In this document: positions 6,290-14,330 of the stretch, in pieces | How the letters are laid out: the number at the start of each line of letters is the position of its first letter | Numbering within the stretch: position 1 is the stretch's first letter | Assembly (NCBI GenBank): GCA_947649625.1 | Contig: CANSSJ010000010.1 | Coordinates: 1 to 44,018, forward strand | From: an uncultured Bacillota bacterium | GTDB lineage: Bacteria; Bacillota; Clostridia; Oscillospirales; Oscillospiraceae | Length of the DNA stretch: 44,018 nucleotides | Direction: 5' to 3' | Notes under the pieces: model-generated | What the model was told of the DNA's origin: nothing | The model's input: only the letters and a program-made list of their open reading frames with translations | Databases searched by the model: none | Translations under genes and position numbers: made by a program

Positions 6290-6643
6290 CTATTGATGTT
6301 CCGGAAGGAAGTCCTCCCGCATGGGGTTAAAAATGTCCAGCAGCACACCCGCCTCCAGGCAGGTGCAGCCGTGGGGCACGCCATCCTTTTTGAGCAGGGT
6401 GTCCCCCGCCGCCACCTCGCGGGTCTCCCCGTCGATGGTGAAGGAGAACCGGCCGCTGACCACATAGGTGATCTGGGTGTGGGGGTGGCTGTGGAGGGCC
6501 CCCACCGCCCCGGCCTGGAAGGTGTTCTCCACGCACATCAGCGCGTCGGTATAGGCCAGCACCCGGCGGGTGACCCCCTCTCCGGCACTCTGGGGGAGAG
6601 CGTCCCCGTGGGGCACCCAGCGGGCGTCTTTTTCGGTAAACAT
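6290..6643 (-). CDS. kdgF: Small cupin, KdgF-like
   Basis: 117-residue single-domain cupin. The metal-binding motif is HSHPHTQ near residues 52-58 with a Glu/Gln position following, and a second His in GVPHGC. In pectin and alginate clusters KdgF converts 4,5-unsaturated uronic acid monomers to the linear ketonised form used by KduI. Its place immediately upstream of kduI and kduD supports that role more than the cupin fold alone does. It starts with AGGAGG seven bases upstream and follows gntR by 64 bases that contain a GC-rich hairpin without a T run. Confidence 0.8.
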   Translation of the reverse strand: MFTEKDARWVPHGDALPQSAGEGVTRRVLAYTDALMCVENTFQAGAVGALHSHPHTQITYVVSGRFSFTIDGETREVAAGDTLLKKDGVPHGCTCLEAGVLLDIFNPMREDFLPEHQ

Positions 6644-6707
6644 GGTCTTTCCTCCTGTGAAAGGGCGGGGGCGCGGGCGGCTGATGCCTCCGCGTCCCCG
6701 CCTTCTG

Positions 6708-7382
6708 TCATTTAAAATACTGGGGATAGGCCGCCCGGATATCGGCCGCGTCGATCTTATACCGGCTGAGGTGAATTTCCATCAGCTCCCGGGCCGCTTT
6801 GGGGTCCTTCCGGCCGATGGCCTGGAGGATGTCCTCGTGGTCCTGCACGATCTTGGTGTTCTTCACCGTGGACAGCGCCATGCTGCGCACCCGGTCGAAA
6901 TGGATGGCGATGTTCTGCATCAGCGCGAAGATCTGGGACTTCTTGGCGATCTCGAACAGGATCCCGTGGAACTGGTTGTCCAGGGTCATCAGCTCGTTGG
7001 TGTAGTAGTTGTCCAGGTAGAAATTCTGCAGCCGGACGTTGGCGCTCAGCCGCTCCAGATCCACCGGCTGGGCCATCTGGCAGTCCAGCTCCACCACCGC
7101 GCACTCCAGAAGGTTGCGCATAAACCGGGATTCCTCCACCAGCTCGTAGTCGATCAGGGGGACGGTGCTCTTCTTCTGGGGGTGGATCTCGATGATCTTC
7201 ACCCTGGACAGCTCGATGAGCGCCTCCCGCACCGGGGTGCGGGACAGCCCCATTTCCGCGGCCAGCTCGTTTTCGCTGATCTGGCTGCCCGGAGCCAGCT
7301 CCAGATTGACGATATTCTCCTTGATGTTCCGCAGGGCGTAGTCCCGGCCGGTCTCACGGGGAAGACGTTCCAACAGTTTCAT
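6708..7382 (-). CDS. GntR family regulator, FadR/FCD subfamily (UxuR-like)
   Basis: 224 residues: an N-terminal winged helix (YALRNIKENIVNLELAPGSQISENELAAEMGLSRTPVREALIEL, shown here only as a region, about residues 15-60) and a C-terminal all-helical FCD ligand domain with the metal-binding Asp/His positions (DNQFHGILFEIA near 135 and HEDILQAI near 185). FCD regulators of the UxuR/ExuR group bind hexuronates or their intermediates and usually repress. The gene lies between uxuB and kdgF and has its own promoter with a TAGTATAC-type palindrome, so self-regulation is likely. It is the best candidate for the protein that reads the three palindromes in this locus. Confidence 0.88.
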   Translation of the reverse strand: MKLLERLPRETGRDYALRNIKENIVNLELAPGSQISENELAAEMGLSRTPVREALIELSRVKIIEIHPQKKSTVPLIDYELVEESRFMRNLLECAVVELDCQMAQPVDLERLSANVRLQNFYLDNYYTNELMTLDNQFHGILFEIAKKSQIFALMQNIAIHFDRVRSMALSTVKNTKIVQDHEDILQAIGRKDPKAARELMEIHLSRYKIDAADIRAAYPQYFK

Positions 7383-7406
7383 AGCGTCGCCTCCATATAT
7401 AGTACC

Positions 7407-7450
7407 AGCATACAGGAATGTCTCCCGCGCGTCAAGAAATTGTATACTAG
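7407..7450 (-). promoter_or_regulatory. Promoter and operator-like site of the GntR gene
   Basis: TTGACG (7435-7430), 17-base spacer, TATGCT (7412-7407) on the minus strand. Just upstream, 7440-7450 reads CTAGTATACAA, a near copy of the CTAGTATACTAG palindrome seen at 13519 and 14239. The uxuB stop codon (7447-7449) lies inside this site. Confidence 0.6.
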
Positions 7451-9066
7451 TTTTTCAGATATTTTGTCAAAGTCTGCCGAACCGCGCCCGGCCCTGCCAG
7501 CTCCTCCCGGAGCATCCCGCCGATCTTACCCGCCAGTCCCGCCTGGCACAGGTCCACGCCGAAGAGGGCGGCGTTGGACAGGATGGGGGCCAGCACCTCG
7601 TCGGAGGCGGTCTCCGGCCGGCCTAGCTTCACCCCGGCCAGCTGCTCCTGGAGGGTGGACAACATGGGGTCGGCGCTGCACTCCATGGCCTCGCCCCTGT
7701 CGTCCACCGCCAGCAGATAGCGCAGCCAGCCGGCGATGGCCAGGGGGATATAGGTCAGGCTGGCAGGGTCCAGGTCGGGCCGGGCAATGTAGCTCTTGAT
7801 GGTCTCGCCGAAGCGGATGGCCACCTTCTGGCTGGTATCAGTGGCGATGCGCTGGGGAGTGTCGGGCATGAAGGGGTTGGGCAGGCGCCTGTCGATGACC
7901 TCGTGGATGAAGTCCATGGGGCTGAGAATCTTGGGGTCCACCACCACGGGGATGCCCTCCACATAGCCGATCTTCTCCACCAGGGCCTTCAATTCCGCAT
8001 CTTTCATCTCGGCGGCGATGGAGTCGTAGCCCAGCAGGCAGCCGTAGACCGCCAGGGCGGTGTGCAGGGGGTTGAGGCAGGTGGTCACCTTCATCTTCTC
8101 GGTGTTGTTCACCGTGTCCCGGTCGGTCATATACACCCCGGCCTTCTCCAGAGGGGGCCGGCCGTTGGGGAAACGGTCCTCCACCACCAGGTACTGGGGC
8201 TGTTCGGCGTTGACGAAGGGGGCGATGAAGGTGTTCTTGCCGGTGACGATGGGGGCCATATCCTCCACCCCGGCGGCGGCCAGAGCGTCCTCCACCACCT
8301 TGGCGGGGCGGGGGGTGATCTTGTCGATCATGGACCAGGGGAAGGAGACTTTCTCCTCGTCCCGCACCCAGGCGGCAAATTCCGGAGAGACGTGGCCCTT
8401 CTCCAGCCACTTGTCCACCACGGTCATCACGCTGGCGCGCAGCTTCTCCCCGTTGTGGGAGCAGTTGTCCATGCTCACGATGGCGATGGGGGTCCCGCCG
8501 GCGTTGAACCGCTCCAGCAGCAGGGCGGCGGTCATGCTCATGGCGTGGGAGCACCTGGCCGGGCCGTTGTCGAAGTCGGCCTGGACAAAGGGGAAGAACT
8601 CCCCGTGGATGTTCTGCAAAGCGTAGCCCTTCTCGGTGATGGTGTAGCTCACCATCTGGAGAGAGGGATTTCGGAAGATGGCTTTCAGCTGTTCCATGTC
8701 CTCCGGGAAGGCGCTCCCCGCCCGCAGGCCCTTGGCGATGGAGGCCACCACGTCCTTCTCCAGGGAGCCGTCGGGCAGCAGGGAGACCATCAGGGTCATG
8801 TTGTCAAAGGGGGTGTAAATCTTGTCGATGATATCGTAGTCGAAGGTGTCGGCGGCGATGATGCCGCTCTTCACCAGCCCCTGGTCCAGCAGCCGGTGCT
8901 GAAGCCGGGCGATGAAGCCCCGGAAGATGTTGCCCGCGCCGAAGTGGACCCAGATGGGATTGCGCTCCGTCTCGGCCGCCATGGCTTTCCAGTCGAATTT
9001 GGGCAGGGCGATGCCGGCCTGTTCCCAGGCGGCGGCGTCCTGAATGCCTTGATAGGATAATTTCAT
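7447..9066 (-). CDS. uxuB: Mannitol dehydrogenase family oxidoreductase, probable fructuronate reductase
   Basis: 539 residues, the usual size for fructuronate reductase/mannitol 2-dehydrogenase. The N-terminal Rossmann domain carries VHFGAGNIFRGF near residue 40. The catalytic C-terminal domain carries NNTEKMKVTTCLNPLHTAL, where the family Lys and His are expected. UxuB reduces D-fructuronate to D-mannonate with NADH, the step before UxuA. It directly follows uxuA on the same strand with a 154-base gap and its own AGG-rich ribosome site, which supports fructuronate over mannitol. A second family member (uxaB) in the plus-strand arm would serve tagaturonate. Confidence 0.87.
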   Translation of the reverse strand: MKLSYQGIQDAAAWEQAGIALPKFDWKAMAAETERNPIWVHFGAGNIFRGFIARLQHRLLDQGLVKSGIIAADTFDYDIIDKIYTPFDNMTLMVSLLPDGSLEKDVVASIAKGLRAGSAFPEDMEQLKAIFRNPSLQMVSYTITEKGYALQNIHGEFFPFVQADFDNGPARCSHAMSMTAALLLERFNAGGTPIAIVSMDNCSHNGEKLRASVMTVVDKWLEKGHVSPEFAAWVRDEEKVSFPWSMIDKITPRPAKVVEDALAAAGVEDMAPIVTGKNTFIAPFVNAEQPQYLVVEDRFPNGRPPLEKAGVYMTDRDTVNNTEKMKVTTCLNPLHTALAVYGCLLGYDSIAAEMKDAELKALVEKIGYVEGIPVVVDPKILSPMDFIHEVIDRRLPNPFMPDTPQRIATDTSQKVAIRFGETIKSYIARPDLDPASLTYIPLAIAGWLRYLLAVDDRGEAMECSADPMLSTLQEQLAGVKLGRPETASDEVLAPILSNAALFGVDLCQAGLAGKIGGMLREELAGPGAVRQTLTKYLKN

Positions 9067-9220
9067 GGTCTGCCTCCAAACATAGTTTTCTGCATTAACC
9101 CGCTGTCAAGCTGCGCATTGGGCGCATGGCCGGGTCGCTTTCGCTCCGTCTCGGGTGAAACCCGCCGCTCTGCGGCGGCTGGGCTTTTCCCCTCGCGCCG
9201 CTCCAAGCTCCCCTATGCGC
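9067..9220 (-). other. uxuA-uxuB intergenic segment with a GC hairpin
   Basis: CCGCCGC (9162-9168) and GCGGCGG (9172-9178) form a tight stem with a 3-base loop, followed on the minus strand by GTTTCACCC. It may slow transcription or protect the upstream message. No gene or palindromic operator is seen in the segment. Confidence 0.4.
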
Positions 9221-10306
9221 CTATGCTTCGCTCTTCTCCCGCTCCAACATGTCCCAGCAGCCCCACAGATACATGATGCCCAGGGCCCGGTCGTACAGGC
9301 CGTAGCCGGGGCGCACCGTGCCGGGCTCCTCGCCCCACAGGTGCCGGCCGTGGTCGGGACGGATATAGCCGTCGAAGCCGCAGTCGTGGTAGGCCCGCAT
9401 GATCTCCAGGATACCGGTGTCGCCGTCGCAGTCCCGGTGGCTGGCCTCGGAGAAGTCGCCGTTGGGCATGTGCTTCACGTTGCGGATGTGGGCAAAGGCC
9501 ACCCGGTCGCAGCAGGAGCGGATGATGTCGGCCACGTCGTTGGCCTTGTTGGCCCCCAGAGAGCCGGAGCACAGGCACAGGCAGTTGTGGGGATCGTCCA
9601 CCATCTTCAGGAAGCGGAGGATGGACTCCTTGTCCACCAGCAGGCGGGGGATACCGAAGATATCCCAGGGAGGGTCGTCCATGTGGATGGCCATTTTGAT
9701 GCCCGTCTCCCGGCAGGTGGGCATGAGGGCCTCCAGGAAGTATTTCAGGTTCTCCCACAGCTTCTCCTTGGTGACGGGGGCATACTTCTCAAACAGCTCG
9801 TCCAGCTTGGCCATCCGCTCCGGCTCCCAGCCGGGGAAGGTCATGTGGTACTTCTCGGTGAAGGACATGACATAGTCGGCCATGGCCTTGTAGTCCTGCT
9901 GGATCTTGTCCTTCTCGTAGTACAGGACGGTGGAGCCGTCCCCCACGGGGTGGAACAGGTCGGTGCGGGTCCAGTCGAAGATGGGCATGAAGTTGTAGGT
10001 GACCACCTTCACCCCGAAGGGGGCCAGGTTGCGCAGGGTCTGCTTGTAGTTCTCGATATACTGGTCCCGGGTGGGCAGGCCGATCTTGATGTCGTCGTGG
10101 ACGTTGACGCTCTCCACCACGTCCATGTTGAAGCCGTACTCGTCCAGCTGCTTCTTCACGGCGGCGATCTCCTCGGGCTGCCAGATCTCGCCGGGCATTT
10201 TGTCGTGAAGGGCCCAGACGATGCCCGTCACGCCGGGGATCTGCTTGATGTCGGACAGCTTGATCTGGTCGTTGCCCTCTCCGTACCAGCGAAATGTCAT
10301 CTGCAT
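9221..10306 (-). CDS. uxuA: Mannonate dehydratase
   Basis: 361 residues, full length. UxuA dehydrates D-mannonate to 2-keto-3-deoxygluconate. The TIM-barrel protein shows family marks: FRWYGEGND at the start, GIVWALHD near 28, YNFMPIFDWTRT near 105, MAIHMDDPPW near 205, LCSGSLGANKANDV near 245, HIRN, and IRPDHGRHLWGE near 320, which supply the metal ligands. It begins at an ATG with GGGAGG nine bases upstream and lies 15 bases after dctM, so it should be co-transcribed with the TRAP carrier. Confidence 0.96.
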   Translation of the reverse strand: MQMTFRWYGEGNDQIKLSDIKQIPGVTGIVWALHDKMPGEIWQPEEIAAVKKQLDEYGFNMDVVESVNVHDDIKIGLPTRDQYIENYKQTLRNLAPFGVKVVTYNFMPIFDWTRTDLFHPVGDGSTVLYYEKDKIQQDYKAMADYVMSFTEKYHMTFPGWEPERMAKLDELFEKYAPVTKEKLWENLKYFLEALMPTCRETGIKMAIHMDDPPWDIFGIPRLLVDKESILRFLKMVDDPHNCLCLCSGSLGANKANDVADIIRSCCDRVAFAHIRNVKHMPNGDFSEASHRDCDGDTGILEIMRAYHDCGFDGYIRPDHGRHLWGEEPGTVRPGYGLYDRALGIMYLWGCWDMLEREKSEA

Positions 10307-10321
10307 AATGTCAATCCTCCC

Positions 10322-11650
10322 TTATTTCAAGAACAGCAGCGGAACGGTGGGATCATACCCGCACAGCTTGGGAATCAGCAGGCTGATGTCGGGAATGAAG
10401 GAGATCAGCAGCAGGGCGATGATCATGCACAGGTAGAAGGGCAGGGTGGCCTTGACCACCTTCTCCATGGGCCGCTTGGCCACGGCGGAGCCGATGAACA
10501 GCACCGCACCCACAGGGGGGGTCAGCAGGCCGATGCCGCAGTTGAGGACCACCATGATGCCGAACTGGATGGGGTCCAGGCCGCAGTATTGGGTGGCCAC
10601 GGGGAGCAGGATGGGGGTGGCGATGAGGATAATGGGGGCCATATCCATAATCATGCCCAGAATCAGCAGAATTACGTTGAGCAGGAGGATCAGGATGATC
10701 CGGTTGTCGGTGAGACCGACGATGGCCTTGGCGGCCAGGTCGGGCACATGCAGCTTGGTCAGGCAGTCGCCGAACACGGCGGAGGTGGCGATGAGGATCA
10801 TCACAATGGCCAGGGTGCCCACGCACTCGTCCAGAGCCTTCCACACGCCCTTCCAGTCCACGCCCTTGTACACAAAGACGGAGACCACCAGGGAGTAGAG
10901 CACGGCGATGGCGGCCGACTCGGTGGCGGTGAAGGCGCCGCCCACAACGCCAACCACCACGACCACGATAGCCAGCAGGGCCCAGATGGACACGCTGAGC
11001 TGCTTGAGGAAGGCGCCGAGGCGGAACTTATCTCCCTTGGGGTAGTTGCGCTTGACCGAGATGATATAGGAACCAATCATCAGGGCAATGGCCAGAATGG
11101 CGCCGGGCAGGTAGCCCGCCAGGAACAGGGAGCCCACCGAGATACCGCCGGCGGTGGTGGCAAAGATGACCATGTTATGGCTGGGAGGCACCAGCAGGCC
11201 CTCGCAGGAGGAGGTGATGGTGACGGCGGTGGAGAAGTCGGCGTCATAGCCCTGGTCTACCATCATGGGGATCATGATGGAGCCAATGGAGGCGGTGTCG
11301 GCCGAGGCGGAGCCCGAGATGCCGCCGAAGAAGTAGGAGGCCACGATATTCACCATGGCCAGGCCGCCCCGCATCCATCCCACGCAGGCGTTGGCCAGGG
11401 CAATCAGCTTATCCGAAATTCCGCCCTTGCCCATGAGCACGCCCATGGTGATAAAGAAGGGCACGGCCATCAGAGAGAAGGAGGAGATGCCCTTCACCAT
11501 CAGGCGGCAGACGGCGTTGAGGCTGTTGCCCATGGCCATCAGACAGAACACGGAGCTCAGGCCCACGGCGTAGGCGATGGGAAACCGCAGGAAGATCATC
11601 ACCGCGAAGGAGCCCAGCAGAACAGCGATCGCGAGAGCGTTTACATCCAT
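10322..11650 (-). CDS. dctM: TRAP transporter large permease, DctM family
   Basis: 442 residues with about 12 hydrophobic segments and the DctM signature patterns: FPIAYAVGLSS near residue 25, GGISGSASADTASIGSIMIP near 120, PPSHNMVIFA near 155, and GLLTPPVGAVLF near 375. It forms the sodium-driven channel unit of a TRAP carrier together with DctQ. The start codon overlaps the stop of dctQ (TAATG), a mark of translational coupling. Given uxuA and uxuB downstream, the likely cargo is glucuronate or galacturonate. Confidence 0.93.
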   Translation of the reverse strand: MDVNALAIAVLLGSFAVMIFLRFPIAYAVGLSSVFCLMAMGNSLNAVCRLMVKGISSFSLMAVPFFITMGVLMGKGGISDKLIALANACVGWMRGGLAMVNIVASYFFGGISGSASADTASIGSIMIPMMVDQGYDADFSTAVTITSSCEGLLVPPSHNMVIFATTAGGISVGSLFLAGYLPGAILAIALMIGSYIISVKRNYPKGDKFRLGAFLKQLSVSIWALLAIVVVVVGVVGGAFTATESAAIAVLYSLVVSVFVYKGVDWKGVWKALDECVGTLAIVMILIATSAVFGDCLTKLHVPDLAAKAIVGLTDNRIILILLLNVILLILGMIMDMAPIILIATPILLPVATQYCGLDPIQFGIMVVLNCGIGLLTPPVGAVLFIGSAVAKRPMEKVVKATLPFYLCMIIALLLISFIPDISLLIPKLCGYDPTVPLLFLK

Positions 11651-12219
11651 TATTTCTGCACCTCCTCGTCCTCAATGAAGAAAGCCTTCACGTGGCTGTA
11701 GAGCGATTCCAGCTCAAAGACGATCATGGCCACGCCCGCCAGGGGCACCGGGAAGTACATCCAGAACCGGCTCAGCCAGGGGATGGACTCGTAAAAGCCC
11801 TTGCTGCCCAGGGTGGTGGTGTACTTCCAGCCCTCCGTCACCATAATAAAGCCCAGAACCATCACGGCCACGTCAGCCAGGACCTCCAGCGCTTTCAGCA
11901 CCTTTTTGGGCAGGTAGACGTCGAAGGCGGTCATGCGGATGTGGGCGCCGGTGCGAATCGCCAGAGCGGCGGACAGCACCGCCATGTAGGACATACAGGT
12001 GAGCACGATCTGCTCGGTCCAGGGGGGATCCTTGATGATCAGCAGGAACTGAAGGAAATCGTATTTGTGGCCCCACTCCTGGCAGTAGCGGCCCAGCACG
12101 GCGTAGCTGGTAATGGCGATGTCGGCGATCAGCAGCAGCTTGCACAAAATCAGGACGATCTTATACGTCACGTCGTAGGCCGGCCGGACCTTATCCAAGG
12201 TCGTAAAAATCTTCGGCAT
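11650..12219 (-). CDS. dctQ: TRAP transporter small permease, DctQ family
   Basis: 189 residues with four predicted membrane helices (about 25-45, 75-95, 115-135 and 155-175) and the DctQ feature of an amphipathic loop carrying RTGAHIRMTAFD. DctQ joins DctM in the membrane and is required for transport although its mechanism is not settled. Its start follows an AGGGAA-type site. A hairpin in the 99-base gap after dctP may lower its expression relative to the binding protein. Confidence 0.9.
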   Translation of the reverse strand: MPKIFTTLDKVRPAYDVTYKIVLILCKLLLIADIAITSYAVLGRYCQEWGHKYDFLQFLLIIKDPPWTEQIVLTCMSYMAVLSAALAIRTGAHIRMTAFDVYLPKKVLKALEVLADVAVMVLGFIMVTEGWKYTTTLGSKGFYESIPWLSRFWMYFPVPLAGVAMIVFELESLYSHVKAFFIEDEEVQK

Positions 12220-12260
12220 TGAGTTCCCTCACTTTCACAGAAAATTAACACAGAAAATTG

Positions 12261-12292
12261 CGGGGGACACGGGACTGATCCCGCGTCCCCCG
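12261..12292 (-). terminator. Hairpin between dctP and dctQ, partial terminator
   Basis: CGGGGGACRCGGGA-type arms pair around a 4-base loop, with CAATTTTCTG following on the minus strand. Such hairpins behind binding-protein genes commonly keep the binding protein in excess over the permease. Confidence 0.6.
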
Positions 12293-12318
12293 TATGACGG
12301 ATAAGTTGGACGAACAGT

Positions 12319-13410
12319 TTACTTCATGCCCAGGATCTGCTGATACAGATCGGCCTGCTTGTCAATGGCCTCCTTGATGGCGGGAGCGCTGGAGCAGGCT
12401 TCCTGCCAGGGGCTCTTATCGGGCACGTCCACCACGTTGCAGCCCTCAGCCTTCAGCTGCTCCAGGACCTCATCCTCAGCGGACTGAGACAGGTTCTGGT
12501 TGAACTTCTGGACCTCCTTGCCGGCCTCCATGATGACGGCCTGCTGGGCGGGGGTCAGCTTGGCCCAGGCGGTGTCGGTGATGACACACTGGATAGCGCC
12601 CAGGGTGTGGCCGTCCAGGATCAGGTTGTTGGCCACCTCGGGGAAGGCGTTGGACTTGTAGTTGGCGATGGGCTGCTCGGCGGCGTCGCACACGCCGGTG
12701 TTCAGAGCGGAGTACAGCTCACCGAAGGAGACCACCGTGGGGGAGCCGCCCAGGCCCTCCACCATGCCGTTCATGATGGGGTCGTTGGACACGCGGATCT
12801 TCATGCCGTCCAGGTCCTCGATTCCGTTGATGGGCTTATTGGCGAAGAAGTGACGGAAGCCCTCCTCGCCGTAGAAGATGCCCCGCAGGGGCAGGCCGAT
12901 CTCCTGGGGCTCGTTGAGGAACTCGGTGGCCAGGTCGCTGTTGGCGAAGTTCCACCAGTGGTCACGGCTCTCAAAGGTGAAGGGCAGAGAGAGCAGCACG
13001 GACTTCTCGGCGCCGTAGCTGGTCAGAGCGAAGGCGGAGATACGGCTCATGTCGATGGAGTCGTCGCCGCCGATGATGGCGTCCAGAACGTCGTTCTCAG
13101 AGCCCAGTACGCCGGAGTCACGGACGTCGATGGTGATGGAGCCGCCGGACTTCTCCTCCACCAGGCGCTTGAACTCGGAAGCGGTCTGGCCCACGATGGT
13201 ATCCAGGGGGTTGACCTCGGCATACACCAAGGTTACCTTGGGGTCGTTGGCGACATCGCCAACGTCGCCGCCGGAGACGGGGTTGGACTGGCCGGCGTTG
13301 GAGCCGGGGTTGCTGGCGGAGCCGTTGTTGGCGGGCTTGTCGCCGCCGCCGCAGGCGGCCAGGCTGAAGAGCATAGCCGTGGCGAGCAGAGCAGATACAA
13401 GTTTCTTCAT
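12319..13410 (-). CDS. dctP: TRAP transporter solute-binding lipoprotein, DctP family
   Basis: 363 residues from the ATG at 13410. That start is preferred over an upstream in-frame ATG at 13428 because the latter lies inside the AGGAGG ribosome site. A lipoprotein signal ends at LFSLAAC, followed by a Gly/Asn/Ser-rich linker and the DctP domain (VTLVYAEVNPLDT near 60; the family arginine likely in MKIRVSNDP near 205; AEQPIANYKSN near 245). It binds the substrate outside the membrane and hands it to DctQM. Substrate is inferred from the hexuronate genes downstream. It is first in the minus-strand arm, behind a perfect operator-like palindrome. Confidence 0.92.
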   Translation of the reverse strand: MKKLVSALLATAMLFSLAACGGGDKPANNGSASNPGSNAGQSNPVSGGDVGDVANDPKVTLVYAEVNPLDTIVGQTASEFKRLVEEKSGGSITIDVRDSGVLGSENDVLDAIIGGDDSIDMSRISAFALTSYGAEKSVLLSLPFTFESRDHWWNFANSDLATEFLNEPQEIGLPLRGIFYGEEGFRHFFANKPINGIEDLDGMKIRVSNDPIMNGMVEGLGGSPTVVSFGELYSALNTGVCDAAEQPIANYKSNAFPEVANNLILDGHTLGAIQCVITDTAWAKLTPAQQAVIMEAGKEVQKFNQNLSQSAEDEVLEQLKAEGCNVVDVPDKSPWQEACSSAPAIKEAIDKQADLYQQILGMK

Positions 13411-13488
13411 TGATGAAATCCTCCTCATATTTCTGAATTAAGTGGTTTTGCTGAAAGCTGGGGTTGGACTTGCTCTTAACGCACACAT

Positions 13489-13532
13489 ACTTTACCACAG
13501 ACCTCCCCGTTTTGTCTACTAGTATACTAGTA
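13489..13532 (-). promoter_or_regulatory. Promoter and palindromic operator of the TRAP/uxu arm
   Basis: TAGACA (13518-13513), 18-base spacer, TAAAGT (13494-13489) on the minus strand. Directly upstream lies a perfect 16-base palindrome TACTAGTATACTAGTA (13517-13532), overlapping the -35. Its core fits the TNGT-N2-ACNA form of FadR-family operators. Confidence 0.65.
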
Positions 13533-13648
13533 AAAAATGAGCGGCTGTTTTTGTGTAATATGGCAAAAATGATCTTGTGGGGTTGCCAAAAACCTCTGCA
13601 TCTGTTAAAAAAGTATAAAGATATCCAAGATAAAGGGAGGGCTCCTCT

Positions 13649-14173
13649 ATGAATTATACCGTTCAGGCCCGGATCACGCCGGAAATCTTTCAGGAATTTG
13701 CCTGGTTCGACCTGCTGCGCCAGCAAAAGCGCTGGCGGACTCCCCTGCTTTTCCTTCTTATCATGTCCGCCTTCTCGGCGGTCTGCTTTTTAACGGCCGG
13801 CCGGGTGCGGGGAGCCGCCCTGCTGGGCGGCGTGCTGCTGGGGGTGGGGATCATCCTCCCCCTGGGGTGGCTGCTCTCCTTTTACCTGTCCCTCCGCGCC
13901 GAGACAAAGAAGCTCAAGCTGGCCCGGGCACCGGTGGCCTACACCCTGCGTCTCACCAATCAGGGCCTGGCGGTATCCAATGAGACCGAGAAGGCCGACT
14001 TTCCCTGGTCTCAGCTCCACCGGGCCTGCCGGCTACGCCGGTCCATCTGCCTGTACGCCGCCCCCCGCAGGGCCTTCCTGCTCCCCTCCGAGCCCGGGGA
14101 CGCTGGGGACCGCCTCTGGGGGGAGATCTGCCAGCGCCTGCCTGACGAAAAGGTGAGGGATCTCAGACACTGA
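13649..14173 (+). CDS. Unknown membrane protein, YcxB-like
   Basis: 174 residues. Two adjacent membrane helices (about 32-50 and 56-78) are followed by a soluble C-terminal part with YTLRLTNQGLAVSNETEKADFPWSQL, which resembles the YcxB-like C-terminal domain found in many small Firmicute membrane proteins. The start ATG at 13649 has AGGGAGGG upstream. It sits alone between the divergent arms of the hexuronate locus, between two copies of the operator palindrome. Nothing in the sequence links it to sugar metabolism, so it may simply be inserted there. Function unknown. Confidence 0.6.
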   Translation: MNYTVQARITPEIFQEFAWFDLLRQQKRWRTPLLFLLIMSAFSAVCFLTAGRVRGAALLGGVLLGVGIILPLGWLLSFYLSLRAETKKLKLARAPVAYTLRLTNQGLAVSNETEKADFPWSQLHRACRLRRSICLYAAPRRAFLLPSEPGDAGDRLWGEICQRLPDEKVRDLRH

Positions 14174-14231
14174 TCCGGCTTCTTTTATAATCTGCACAAA
14201 AATTGTCCTGAAATTTTTATGCTTTCTCCAA

Positions 14232-14259
14232 TTGTATTCTAGTATACTAGGTATATAAT
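14232..14259 (+). promoter_or_regulatory. Promoter with embedded operator for the eda-kdgK-uxa arm
   Basis: TTGTAT (14232-14237), spacer of 16 bases, TATAAT (14254-14259). A perfect palindrome CTAGTATACTAG (14239-14250) fills the spacer, the classic place for a repressor to block polymerase. Confidence 0.7.
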
Positions 14260-14330
14260 GAGACTGCAAAGCTCTTAACGCGGGTCATTTGCAAGCGACA
14301 GACTATTTATCTACCTGGAGGAATGCAGTG

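Noticed and set aside
9155-11701. 848-codon open frame on the plus strand opposite uxuA and dctM
   Set aside because: Its product is a low-complexity His/Gly/Asp/Val-rich mirror of the real minus-strand genes, produced by the G/C codon bias; it has no ribosome site and no family motif.
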